A stretch of 14,258 nucleotides of DNA from Thermoplasmata archaeon (lineage in GTDB: Archaea > Thermoplasmatota > Thermoplasmata > Thermoplasmatales > Thermoplasmataceae), in assembly GCA_021797055.1 (NCBI GenBank), contig JAKAAI010000046.1, positions 1 to 14,258 on the forward strand. Reading direction: 5' to 3'. Shown here piece after piece: positions 1 to 7,318 of the stretch. The notes below the pieces were generated by a model. The model was not told the DNA's origin, did not search any database, and was given only the letters and a program-made list of their open reading frames with translations. Position numbers and translations under genes: made by a program. The stretch's first letter is position 1; each line of letters opens with the position of its first letter.

Positions 1-75
1 ACTGGCTTCCCTGTAGTTGAAGACTCGTTCCATTACGTATTGGGATTGGGAGGACTACTTAATTATTTTCCATAG
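1..75 (+). CDS. 3' end of an unidentified protein (partial)
   Basis: The first reading frame is open from the window edge to a TAG at 73-75, giving 24 residues that end in a Gly/Leu-rich, hydrophobic stretch and a final Asn-Tyr-Phe-Pro. The other two forward frames stop within 20 bases. If real, it is the C-terminus of a rightward gene that converges on pyrK, with 15 bp between the two stop codons. No family can be named from so short a piece. An open frame of this length can also occur by chance, so confidence is low. Confidence 0.35.
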   Translation, partial: TGFPVVEDSFHYVLGLGGLLNYFP

Positions 76-90
76 TGCAGTCTGCATGAA

Positions 91-843
91 CTAATGCCTG
101 CCAATCTGGATACGCTTTCCGGATTCCGTGAGTCTTGTGGTTCCGAATTCTTGCATGCCCATAAGCTCTTCCTTGCTGAATGTGGGCCCCTCCGTGCATA
201 GCTGTATCCCGTCTATGGAGCATGAATCGCAAACCCCGATTCCGCACTTCATGGTACGTTCCAGTGAGAACTGAACAGGTATGGGTTTATCCGCAACATA
301 ATCAAGTATTGACTTCAGCATCAGTTCTGGACCGCAAACGTACATCATGTCAAATTCATCCAGCTGGAGGGACTTAACACCATCAATGGCGAAACCCCTG
401 ATGCCAGCCGTGCCATCGTCCGTAGCCAGGGTCACATGCCCCTCCGAAAATCTGTCTGCAAAGAGAAGATCAGATGAGGTTCTTGCGGAAACAACCCCAT
501 ACGCGCTGGAATCAATCAGTGGAAGAAGGCCGGCCATACCAGACCCTCCTCCCACAATTAATTTTTTTCCTGGCTTTATGTCAAATGGTCTTCCATAGGG
601 TCCCCTGAAAAATATGCTTTCTCCCTTCCTGAGACCGATCATTGCTTCACTGGTTTCGCCATAGCTTCTGATGGTGATGCCTTTCAGTGGGCCTGTATGG
701 GATACTGAAATGGGAATTTCGCTGTGGTTAGGCATCCACACCATGAGGAACTGTCCCGGTTCAACTTTCTGATCCCATCTGAACCTTATTGTTACAGTAT
801 TTCTTCCTATCCTCTCCACATCGAAAATCTTTTTTGCTATCAT
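91..843 (-). CDS. pyrK: Dihydroorotate dehydrogenase B, FAD/[2Fe-2S] electron-transfer subunit
   Basis: PyrK passes electrons from the FMN of PyrD through a [2Fe-2S] cluster and FAD, normally to NAD+, in pyrimidine biosynthesis; it works in the cytosol as a PyrD-PyrK complex. The 250-residue protein has the usual order: an N-terminal FAD-binding barrel (about 1-95), a nucleotide-binding domain with a glycine-rich VGGGSGMAG loop (97-105), and a C-terminal cluster motif with Cys200, Cys205, Cys208 and Cys216 in the C-x4-C-x2-C-x7-C spacing typical of PyrK. The FAD motif reads IPISVS where many homologues have an Arg before the Pro-x-Ser. The ATG at 843 overlaps the pyrD stop codon (ATGA), so the genes are translationally coupled. 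Length and motifs are normal. The physiological electron acceptor cannot be told from sequence. Confidence 0.93.
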   Translation of the reverse strand: MIAKKIFDVERIGRNTVTIRFRWDQKVEPGQFLMVWMPNHSEIPISVSHTGPLKGITIRSYGETSEAMIGLRKGESIFFRGPYGRPFDIKPGKKLIVGGGSGMAGLLPLIDSSAYGVVSARTSSDLLFADRFSEGHVTLATDDGTAGIRGFAIDGVKSLQLDEFDMMYVCGPELMLKSILDYVADKPIPVQFSLERTMKCGIGVCDSCSIDGIQLCTEGPTFSKEELMGMQEFGTTRLTESGKRIQIGRH

Positions 844-1742
844 TCAACAGCTACCCCCACCATTTCAGAGATTCTGTTGAACCCCTCCTCCTCCATGAAT
901 TTCTCAAGGTCTCCTTCTATTCTTGAAAATACATCTTTACCCTGTGTGTAAAGAGCTGTGCCTATCTGGACAGCCGAAGCACCGGCCATAACGTATTCAA
1001 CAAGGTCGTCGGCGTTTTCAATTCCTCCAACACCGATTATTTCCTTCCTGGTCTCCTTTCTGACCTCATAAACGTACCTGATACCGACATTTTTTATGGC
1101 GTGGCCGGAAAGGCCGCCATATCTGTTTGTGAGAACAGCTTTTCTTGCGTGTATATCTATGGACATTGCCCTTACGGTGTTTATGAGGACAAGGGCATCT
1201 GCCCTATGGGCTGCGTTGGCAATGTCCACTATATTTGTGACGTTTGGAGAGAGCTTCGCGAAGACCGGTATTTTCAGTCTAGATTTCAGTGTGGTCACTA
1301 TATCTTCCACAAGTTCGGGGTCAGATCCAACCTCTGTGCCGTATCCTGCCACGTGTGGGCAGGAAAGGTTCAGCTCCACTGCAGTTGCCCCGTATTCCTC
1401 CATGTTCAGTGCCAGCTGGAGGAATTCATCCGCAGTTGCACCGAAAATGCTTCCCACGACGGGTTTGTTTCCACGCAGCGCAATTTCCATTTCACCCCTG
1501 AAATTTTTAATTCCAGGGTTCGCCAGACCAATAGCATTGAGAAGTCCTCCCTGGATTGGCACCACAACAGGGGGTTTGTATCCTGTCCTTTCACTGGTGC
1601 CAATTGATTTAGTAACTACTGCAGCAGCGCCTTTTTTAAGGATCTCAAGCATTGTGTACCCGTTTTCGTCAAGTATTCCGGAGGCAAGCATCATGGGATT
1701 GGAAAGCCTGATTCCGGCTACGGTTGTATCAGTGTGAACCAT
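840..1742 (-). CDS. pyrD: Dihydroorotate dehydrogenase, catalytic subunit (class 1B)
   Basis: This enzyme oxidises dihydroorotate to orotate with FMN, the fourth step of UMP synthesis. It is a 300-residue TIM barrel of normal class 1 length. The N-terminal part carries the NPMMLASGILDENG segment; residues 124-130 (LNLSCPH) hold the catalytic base Cys128, and Asn125 fits the substrate-binding Asn of the family. KLSPNV is the conserved barrel strand that follows. Near the C-terminus GVGGIENADD and GASAVQIGTAL (from about residue 237) are the FMN-phosphate loops. A Cys rather than Ser base plus the adjacent pyrK makes class 1B the clear reading. The start is ATG at 1742. A TATA-like AT-rich stretch about 35-45 nt upstream (minus strand, near 1777-1787) could be the operon promoter. 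Confidence 0.95.
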   Translation of the reverse strand: MVHTDTTVAGIRLSNPMMLASGILDENGYTMLEILKKGAAAVVTKSIGTSERTGYKPPVVVPIQGGLLNAIGLANPGIKNFRGEMEIALRGNKPVVGSIFGATADEFLQLALNMEEYGATAVELNLSCPHVAGYGTEVGSDPELVEDIVTTLKSRLKIPVFAKLSPNVTNIVDIANAAHRADALVLINTVRAMSIDIHARKAVLTNRYGGLSGHAIKNVGIRYVYEVRKETRKEIIGVGGIENADDLVEYVMAGASAVQIGTALYTQGKDVFSRIEGDLEKFMEEEGFNRISEMVGVAVE

Positions 1743-1822
1743 TAAAATTGACCAGCTTCCATAGGATTACCATATCCATAAATTTTGCCAGATCTGATGC
1801 GCCCGGAATTAAACGTGGGAAA

Positions 1823-2299
1823 TCAGGCATGCTCATATGCCCTGCCGTATTTCACCATTATTGAAGTTTTTTTGACGGTCTTGACATCCAGAATTCTGTC
1901 AAGGTCCTTCCTTGAGAGACCTGGCTTCAGCTCAGGTGGTTCCAGGACCCCGTAAATTGTAAAGAAATACCTGTGCACCTGCTTCCTTGGCGGGCACGGT
2001 CCGTTGTACCCGATCTTTCCAAAATCATTAATTCCCTGGTTCCATCCTTCGGGGGTGGTCTCTGATTTCTGTACATTTTCAGGCAGAGACTTGACATCAG
2101 GCTTTATGTTATAAATGATCCAGTGTACGAATGTTCCATGCGGGGCATCCGGGTCTTCAACAATAAGTATGAAGGATTTGGCGGATTGTGGAGCGTCATC
2201 CCACTTGACCTCAGGCGAGATATCGTTTCCGTCGCATGAGTATTTCTGGCTCAGCATATCGCCATTTTTGAATCCCGTCATCTCAATCTTGAAAGTCAT
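1823..2299 (-). CDS. PEBP / YbhB-YbcL family protein (Raf-kinase-inhibitor-like)
   Basis: Small soluble protein of the phosphatidylethanolamine-binding-protein fold, 158 residues, the usual length for prokaryotic members. The two family signatures are present: the DPDAPHGTFVHW stretch (49-60) and GYNGPCPPRKQVHRYFF (97-113), which together form the anion-binding pocket; Asp49, His60 and His109 are the expected pocket residues. The physiological ligand and function of archaeal members are not established, so no reaction is assigned. It has its own promoter: a TTTTAAAAA box at 2318-2326 (minus strand) is centred about 23 nt before the ATG, implying a leaderless or nearly leaderless mRNA. It is separated from pyrD by 80 bp and need not be in the same operon. 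Confidence 0.9.
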   Translation of the reverse strand: MTFKIEMTGFKNGDMLSQKYSCDGNDISPEVKWDDAPQSAKSFILIVEDPDAPHGTFVHWIIYNIKPDVKSLPENVQKSETTPEGWNQGINDFGKIGYNGPCPPRKQVHRYFFTIYGVLEPPELKPGLSRKDLDRILDVKTVKKTSIMVKYGRAYEHA

Positions 2300-2316
2300 A
2301 GATCATTATTGCAACA

Positions 2317-2327
2317 GTTTTTAAAAG
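2317..2327 (-). promoter_or_regulatory. TATA-like box of the PEBP gene
   Basis: TTTTAAAAA on the minus strand, centred about 23 nt upstream of the ATG at 2299. In archaea the TATA box sits about 25 nt before the transcription start, so the mRNA would begin at or next to the start codon. Assigned from sequence and spacing only. Confidence 0.5.
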
Positions 2328-2402
2328 GATATGGTAGGTTTGTATTTCAGAAGGCCTGCCTTTCATTTCCGGTACTGGCAGGATAATTTATTAAACAGGC
2401 CA

Positions 2403-2954
2403 TCAGTTGCCTGCCTTGCCCATTCCGTCCACAAGTGCAGGAAACAGTTCCTGAACTTTCTTAATCTTCGGACTTATGACAAATCTACAATAAGGGGCAT
2501 CTGCATTCTTCTCGTAATAGTTCCTGTGGTAATTTTCGGCAGGAAAGAAATTCCTGAATGGCAGTACCTGTGTAACGACGGCTCGCCTGAAATGCTTCTG
2601 ATCGTTAAGACGCTTTATGAAATCAATTGCATAATTTTTCTGAGACTCAGAAGTGTAAAATATCACAGATCTGTACTGTTCGCCAATGTCCGCTCCCTGC
2701 TGATCAACTGAGGTAGGATCGTGGATAGAGAAGAAAACCCCCAGAATCTGCTCCAGACCAGTTATTTCCGGGTTGAACACAATGCGGGCAACTTCTATGT
2801 GCCCTGTACTTCCTGAACACACCTGCTCATATGTGGGATTCTCCAGATGTCCTCCGGAGTAACCAGGGGTAACTTCTTCAATGTCCTTTATGGCTCGGAA
2901 CGCAGCCTCAGTGCACCAGAAACATCCGGCGCCCAGGTAGATTGTCTGATTCAT
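2403..2954 (-). CDS. msrA: Peptide-methionine (S)-S-oxide reductase
   Basis: MsrA repairs methionine-S-sulfoxide in oxidised proteins using thioredoxin-like donors. The conserved GAGCFWCTE motif lies near the N-terminus, with the catalytic Cys in GCFWC and a second Cys three residues on; other family blocks are TPGYSGG, PTYEQVCSGSTGHIEVARI, FFSIHDPTSVDQQGADIGEQYRS and the C-terminal EYH-like AENYHRNYYEKN. The protein is 183 residues from the ATG at 2954, full length for the family. A TTG three codons upstream (2963) is also in frame, but it lies inside a perfect palindrome (2962-2976) that looks like an operator, so I prefer the ATG. It is transcribed alone and divergently from the pilin-like gene. 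No MsrB domain is fused. Confidence 0.95.
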   Translation of the reverse strand: MNQTIYLGAGCFWCTEAAFRAIKDIEEVTPGYSGGHLENPTYEQVCSGSTGHIEVARIVFNPEITGLEQILGVFFSIHDPTSVDQQGADIGEQYRSVIFYTSESQKNYAIDFIKRLNDQKHFRRAVVTQVLPFRNFFPAENYHRNYYEKNADAPYCRFVISPKIKKVQELFPALVDGMGKAGN

Positions 2955-2961
2955 TTTTTCC

Positions 2962-2976
2962 AAGTGATAATCACTT
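2962..2976. promoter_or_regulatory. Perfect 15-bp palindrome at the msrA start (candidate operator)
   Basis: AAGTGATAATCACTT: two 7-base arms (AAGTGAT/ATCACTT) around a single A, with no mismatch. It ends 7 bp upstream of the msrA ATG, where the transcription start of a leaderless or short-leader gene would be. A dimeric helix-turn-helix repressor bound here would block initiation. Regulation of msrA by oxidative stress is an inference. Confidence 0.5.
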
Positions 2977-3054
2977 CATGCCTTATGAGCTATGATGAAT
3001 CAGTTTTTGTCATTTTATCCCAGGTTTTCGTTCCAGTATTGAATCAAGACTGCG

Positions 3055-3064
3055 AAACTTTAAA
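3055..3064 (+). promoter_or_regulatory. TATA-like box of the pilin-like gene
   Basis: AAACTTTAAA is centred about 30 nt upstream of the ATG at 3091, fitting a transcript that starts within a few bases of the start codon. No Shine-Dalgarno-like sequence is visible before this ATG, which agrees with leaderless initiation. Confidence 0.5.
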
Positions 3065-3090
3065 CCAACCATACGTTTTGAACAGTATTC

Positions 3091-3585
3091 ATGAAGAGTG
3101 TATTCAGGCAGGACAAGGCCGTGTCCCCAATAATAGCAACAATTCTCCTAATTGCAATTACCGTTACACTGGTATCAACGGCGTACACCCTTATTTCAGG
3201 ATACATTCCTAGCCCTTCAGCACCTACGCCTACTGCGAATCTGAACATAGCAAACCAGACTTCCGGATCAGCAGGCTCAATTAATGGTACATACGGTATT
3301 TCATTGAGTTCAGTGAACGGCAATATTTCATTGAAAAATGTTGTTATTCTCATCATCATGCAAAATGGAACTGTGATTGAAGAGAATCTGGGCTCAGTTC
3401 TCAGTTCGGGGAACATAACCGTTGAATCAGGCACGTTGTCAATAAACATGACCGGAAATGAACCGTATCTTTCCAGCACAACAGAGATACTTGTCAATCT
3501 TGTCTCATCATCGGGATATATCTCATACATGGCACTGAAAGACCTTATCACAGGCGGTACCATTGGTTCCGCTTCCGTAACATAG
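3091..3585 (+). CDS. Archaeal type IV pilin-like secreted protein
   Basis: A 164-residue protein with a class III (prepilin) signal: a short charged leader ending Arg-Gln-Asp-Lys-Ala, then VSPIIATILLIAITV and a hydrophobic helix to about residue 36. This is the archaeal pilin/archaellin N-terminal motif cut by the PibD/EppA-type prepilin peptidase, probably just before VSP. The remainder is a Ser/Thr/Gly/Asn-rich beta-type domain with six N-x-S/T sequons (Asn55, 65, 78, 92, 108, 119), so it is probably glycosylated outside the cell. There is no pilus ATPase, membrane platform or peptidase gene in the window, so it is a lone subunit gene using machinery encoded elsewhere; adhesion pilin or a minor pilin are the likely roles. 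A TATA-like box at 3055-3064 suggests a leaderless transcript. Confidence 0.85.
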   Translation: MKSVFRQDKAVSPIIATILLIAITVTLVSTAYTLISGYIPSPSAPTPTANLNIANQTSGSAGSINGTYGISLSSVNGNISLKNVVILIIMQNGTVIEENLGSVLSSGNITVESGTLSINMTGNEPYLSSTTEILVNLVSSSGYISYMALKDLITGGTIGSASVT

Positions 3586-3792
3586 CCAACATCCCGATCT
3601 CCGCAAGATTTTCCATGCAATGGCGGCCTCACTAACTTTTTCATATCTCCGGATTAGGCAAAGAGACGGTTCCAAAGAAGGCTCTATTTAATGTTGCGCC
3701 ATGTAGTAAGACTGGGGAGTATGGCACATGTTGCTTATAAATCAACCTCTTAATAGAACCGGCATTGGATATTTATTTCCTGCAGCATACAG
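3586..3792. other. Intergenic region with candidate amt promoter
   Basis: 207 bp between the pilin-like gene and amt. It contains two TATA-like stretches: CTTATAAAT near 3734-3742, which would give a transcript with a leader of roughly 25-30 nt before the amt ATG, and ATATTTATTT near 3770-3778, which would place initiation at or just after that ATG. No terminator hairpin or other gene is visible. Confidence 0.4.
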
Positions 3793-5166
3793 ATGGATGG
3801 TGGAAGATTGTCCGTGATTTTTCTTCAGGAAGGTACTCAATTCGCGTACCAGTATCTTCTTAATAACATCTGGGTTATATTTTCAGCGCTTCTGATATTC
3901 TTGATGACCATAGCAGTGGGTTTTCTGGAAGTAGGCGAGATAGGGCTAGGTTTCTCGCGAAGCCTGATGAAGACACTTTCAATAACCGCTGTTTCGCTGG
4001 TCGTGATGGCATTCTTCGGTTTCAACATCGCATTTGCCCCAACAATAAGGGGGGTAATTGGCGATCCTTTCTATATGCCGGGGTTGTTCCTTGGCGGTTT
4101 TTCATCCAGCGCGGCAGGACTGCTTACTGGGCAGTGGTGGTCAATGGCTGCTTCATATTCGGGAACCGGACTGATGACGGGCTCATATTTCCTGTTCGAG
4201 GCCGCATCGGCAGCAGTTACCTTCGCTCTTGTTTCTGTAATATTCCTTAACAAAGTAAAATTCTCCGTTCAGGTTGCATTTTCAGTGGTATATTTCCTCT
4301 TCATCTGGACTATCCCTGCATCATGGATATGGAATCCAACAGGGTGGCTCTATACCCTTGGAATGCGCGACTTCGCAGGAGGTATTGTGGTGCACGGTGC
4401 AGCAGGTATAGCCGGTATGGCAATAGTGCTGCAGATCTGGCGTGAAGAGAGATCTTCAGGCCATAAATCCTCTACCCAGGTTCCGTTCAACGTGAACGAA
4501 ACGTGGCTCACCCTTGCCATCCTCATGCTGTGGATCGGATGGTTTGGTTTCAATGCAGGAAGCGTTTTTGCTTTTAACTCTGATGCCCTTGTTGTTGTTC
4601 TCACAACGTTCCTGTCTGGTTCCATGTCATTTGTCAGTATGATGGTCATAGCGTACCTGTATACACATAAGATGCCAGGTCTGATGGATGGTGTTAACGG
4701 CGTCCTGATGGGTCTTATTGTCATAACACCCCTTGCCGGTTTCGTAAGTCCCGGAAGCGCAATAATACTGGGACTAGTCGCTGGGCCAATCTACTTCTTC
4801 GTTTCAAACGGGCTATCAAAGTCAAGGTGGTTTTCGGACCCCATAGGCCTCTTTCCCGGACATCTTGTTGGTGGAATATTCGGCATCACGATGATCGGCT
4901 TCTTCACTGAAAGCTCATTTGCAGCAGCTTCCGGGAATCCAGGCCTGCCCAACGGGCTGTTCTTTGGCGGAGGTTTGTCAGCATTGAGGCAGCTTGGCAT
5001 TGAAGAGCTTGGCGTGATTTCTGTTGCTGCTTTCGTATTTGTAGCATCTTTAATCACAATGACGGCAATCTCTAAGCTCATGGGCGGTATTCTAGAGGAT
5101 AGCGAAAAGATTCCAGGCATCACCAAGGGTGCAACAAGGAAGCACGCAACTTCTGGTGGCAGGTGA
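3793..5166 (+). CDS. amt: Amt-family ammonium transporter
   Basis: A 457-residue polytopic membrane protein (about eleven helices expected) that conducts NH4+/NH3 into the cell as a trimer. Diagnostic features are DFAGGIVVHGAAGIAG (193-208), containing the conserved Asp193 and the first pore His201; GWFGFNAGS (249-257); and DPIGLFPGHLVGGIFG (349-364) with the second pore His357. Trp180 fits the substrate-recruiting Trp. The second-histidine region has FPGH rather than the bacterial FGVH, a harmless-looking variant. The C-terminal tail is short and basic. Many amt genes are followed by a GlnK/PII gene; here the next gene is on the opposite strand and no PII is present. The ATG at 3793 is the first in-frame ATG; downstream TTG (3808) and GTG (3814) starts, with a GGTGGA element before the TTG, cannot be excluded. 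Confidence 0.94.
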   Translation: MDGGRLSVIFLQEGTQFAYQYLLNNIWVIFSALLIFLMTIAVGFLEVGEIGLGFSRSLMKTLSITAVSLVVMAFFGFNIAFAPTIRGVIGDPFYMPGLFLGGFSSSAAGLLTGQWWSMAASYSGTGLMTGSYFLFEAASAAVTFALVSVIFLNKVKFSVQVAFSVVYFLFIWTIPASWIWNPTGWLYTLGMRDFAGGIVVHGAAGIAGMAIVLQIWREERSSGHKSSTQVPFNVNETWLTLAILMLWIGWFGFNAGSVFAFNSDALVVVLTTFLSGSMSFVSMMVIAYLYTHKMPGLMDGVNGVLMGLIVITPLAGFVSPGSAIILGLVAGPIYFFVSNGLSKSRWFSDPIGLFPGHLVGGIFGITMIGFFTESSFAAASGNPGLPNGLFFGGGLSALRQLGIEELGVISVAAFVFVASLITMTAISKLMGGILEDSEKIPGITKGATRKHATSGGR

Positions 5167-5196
5167 ATCAATCCTGCCTCAGCCGGAAGATCAGTG

Positions 5197-6315
5197 TTAA
5201 TTTCCGGCCAGAAATTTGCTTATTATGGATGAAACATTAACAGTCTGGAAACCAAATACCGAAAATTTGCTCATATTTCTATAACTTGTTACGAGAACGG
5301 TCACCTTGTCATTTATGCTGCTGTCGCGCACTGCCTGATTTATGGTGGCGGCGATCAGGATGTTGTATCCGTCATCATTTGAAGCAACAAGTATCCTCTC
5401 GCAGTTTTCCAATCTGAACGAATTTATAAGGGCTTCGTCATCAGCGTTCTGGTTGATCACAAGAAAACCCTCATTTCGGAGCTTTTCGCTCTCCTGTTGC
5501 GAACGTTCCACTATGACGCATGTCTTTCCCTGCTTCTGCAGATCGGAGACGTATGCATGAACAAATTCTGAGTAGCCAAGAACAAGCGTATAATTCTGAA
5601 GATTTTCAAGCTGATGCCTTTCCATTCTGGTCACGACTCCTCCAAGCCTTCTCTGTATTATGGGCGTTATGAGTATGGTCATTGCCCCAAAGAATATTGC
5701 TACCCCAAGTATTGAAAGAGATATTGTGAACATCCTGGCAGTCAGTGTAATGGGCAGTATATCCCCAAATCCAAGGGTAGTGACAGTTTCTCCCGTGTAA
5801 TAAAGGGCATTTCCAAGATTGGTGATGGGTGGACTGAATTCGTTTCCGAACAGAAGAGACCCGCCAACCCCATATGATATTGTGAAGATTATTGTTATAA
5901 TGGCAACAGCAATCTCCGGACGGCCAAGAGTTACTGAGGGCATGGTATATTTCTTCCTCTGCCTGAACATAATGAAGAATATGAGAAAACTAAGTGTAAT
6001 GCCTATAAGTGTAAGGTGGTACAGTCTTTCACTGCTGAGAACCAGAAGAATAACGGTTAAGATCAATGCCCCAAGAAGCAGTCTCCATGTTCCGCGGGTC
6101 TTCTGCAACTGGAGGAAGCCAAGTACCATCAGGAAAAAACCATCAAAAAGTGTGAAAAAGGAAAAACTTCGTTCGGCTATGATGAAATGCAAACCGAATA
6201 AGCTTATGTGATATATATGGGTTGAACTGGCAAGGACAACGCCGAGCGCAATGGTAATTAAGCCCATAACTGTGAACATTATATTCAGGTTCACCTTTGT
6301 CCCGGCAGAGGTCAT
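5197..6315 (-). CDS. Potassium-channel-like protein with TrkA-N/RCK-type domain
   Basis: Membrane cation channel with a cytosolic regulatory domain. From the ATG at 6315 the protein has 372 residues: four N-terminal hydrophobic segments, a linker RQRKKYTM, then the pore module with a helix, the re-entrant filter TTLGFGD and the inner helix, followed by a Rossmann-like domain beginning NYTLVLGYSEFVHAYVSDL and ending at the stop. The filter has GFG instead of GYG, a known natural variant of K+ filters. The domain resembles KTN/RCK, but its first glycine loop reads LGYSEF rather than the classical GxGxxG, so nucleotide binding is uncertain. Start choice: TTTATATT (minus, 6337-6346) is centred 27 nt before this ATG, ideal for a leaderless mRNA. 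An ATG at 6360 and a GTG at 6369 would add 15-18 residues, and the 6360 start has its own TATA-like sequence. Confidence 0.88.
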   Translation of the reverse strand: MTSAGTKVNLNIMFTVMGLITIALGVVLASSTHIYHISLFGLHFIIAERSFSFFTLFDGFFLMVLGFLQLQKTRGTWRLLLGALILTVILLVLSSERLYHLTLIGITLSFLIFFIMFRQRKKYTMPSVTLGRPEIAVAIITIIFTISYGVGGSLLFGNEFSPPITNLGNALYYTGETVTTLGFGDILPITLTARMFTISLSILGVAIFFGAMTILITPIIQRRLGGVVTRMERHQLENLQNYTLVLGYSEFVHAYVSDLQKQGKTCVIVERSQQESEKLRNEGFLVINQNADDEALINSFRLENCERILVASNDDGYNILIAATINQAVRDSSINDKVTVLVTSYRNMSKFSVFGFQTVNVSSIISKFLAGN

Positions 6316-6336
6316 CGTGATCAAATTACCGGCATG

Positions 6337-6346
6337 AATATAAATA
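6337..6346 (-). promoter_or_regulatory. TATA-like box of the channel gene
   Basis: TTTATATT on the minus strand, centred about 27 nt upstream of the ATG at 6315. It lies inside the coding region if translation starts at 6360, so it bears on the start choice. Confidence 0.45.
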
Positions 6347-6380
6347 AGTGCACGAGCCATGGAAGCCACTGCCTTTGCCT

Positions 6381-6404
6381 AGTTCCAGAATTTAAAATGG
6401 AACT
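6381..6404. promoter_or_regulatory. Inverted repeat enclosing a second TATA-like sequence
   Basis: AGTTCCA (6381-6387) and TGGAACT (6398-6404) are perfect 7-base inverted arms around a 10-bp AT-rich spacer that contains TTTTAAATT on the minus strand. The spacer is centred about 34 nt upstream of the alternative channel ATG at 6360, so a protein bound to the arms would cover that TATA box. Could be an operator; a chance hairpin is possible. Confidence 0.35.
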
Positions 6405-6565
6405 TGGAAATCAATGCTGTTCCTGACAATTCGAGAGCATAAAGACGGAAAATTTTGAGCCATAGGGCATAAGTTACTAAAACGTTAGCGAAAAAAGCTC
6501 CGTTCTTCTGGGTGGATAAAATGTTAGTATACAGTTAGTATGAGGAAAGTGATAGATATTCAAAA

Positions 6566-7318
6566 TTATGAATGCTGCGGCTGTTCTTCTGGCGAATCGG
6601 GTTTGCCTTCTATTTCTTTTCTGTTTGCCGTTTCTATTCGTTGCTTTGATACCGCAAAATATTCAGGATTTACTTCAAACCCGATAAAATTCCTGCTTAA
6701 GTGAATAGCAGATACTCCCGTCGATCCCACCCCCATAAATGGATCGAAAACAACGTCGCTTTCATGCGAAGCTATTTCTATTATTTTATTTAGAACTTTC
6801 AGGGGTTTTTGAGTGGGATGGGATGGATTTTTTACCCTTTCTCTTCCCATGCAAATTGGACTTTCGATGAAATTGTGCATCTCACTTTGCTTTCCAAAGT
6901 TCCAGGTATGCTTCTTATTCCACATGCACACTATGAGTTCACAGCTGTTCAGAAATCCAGCCCTGTATAGCTTGGGTGGCGGGTTCGTCTTATGCCATAC
7001 GACAAATTGAAAGGTGTCAAAAAGTGGGTCGAACGCTTCGTGCCATTTTCCAATAAGATTATAACTGCAGAATGCAAATATATTTCCCGTTGGCTTCAAA
7101 ATCCTTCTGAATTCATCAGTCCATTCCAGAGGAATAAAATTTTCTTTGTCCCATTCAGCTAAATCGTTGTTAAATTCCTTTCTCCAGGCCATCTTTATGT
7201 TACCGGTCGAATATGGACTAAGATTGTATGGGGGGTCTGTGAAGATGAGGTCAACGCTGCTCTCAGGAAGTTGTTTTATCAATTCCCTAGCATCTCCCAA
7301 TCTCAAATCTATATTCAT
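6566..7318 (-). CDS. Orphan DNA methyltransferase (N6-adenine or N4-cytosine), beta-class order
   Basis: S-adenosylmethionine-dependent methyltransferase acting on an amino group of A or C in DNA. Motif IV, TDPPYNL (Asp28-Pro-Pro-Tyr31), is near the N-terminus; HPTQKP (167-172) and the SAM-binding motif I, FDPFMGVGSTG (191-201), are near the C-terminus. Motif IV before motif I is the beta-class order. At 250 residues it is short, with a target-recognition region of about 100 residues in the middle, so the recognition site cannot be predicted. No restriction endonuclease, specificity subunit or mismatch-repair nuclease is adjacent. The ATG at 7318 is preceded by GAGGTC (7325-7330) at good Shine-Dalgarno spacing, unlike the leaderless genes around it. 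Base composition looks AT-rich, in keeping with transfer. Confidence 0.9.
   Translation of the reverse strand: MNIDLRLGDARELIKQLPESSVDLIFTDPPYNLSPYSTGNIKMAWRKEFNNDLAEWDKENFIPLEWTDEFRRILKPTGNIFAFCSYNLIGKWHEAFDPLFDTFQFVVWHKTNPPPKLYRAGFLNSCELIVCMWNKKHTWNFGKQSEMHNFIESPICMGRERVKNPSHPTQKPLKVLNKIIEIASHESDVVFDPFMGVGSTGVSAIHLSRNFIGFEVNPEYFAVSKQRIETANRKEIEGKPDSPEEQPQHS

Noticed and set aside
1096..1737. A 213-codon open frame on the plus strand
   Set aside because: Antisense to pyrD, which has full catalytic and FMN motifs; no family features of its own.
3060..3644. A 194-codon open frame on the minus strand
   Set aside because: It is fully antisense to the pilin-like gene, whose signal peptide, sequons and promoter are convincing; the composition reads as a shadow.
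4350..5171. Two minus-strand open frames of about 125 codons
   Set aside because: Both are antisense to amt, which is a clear family member over its full length.
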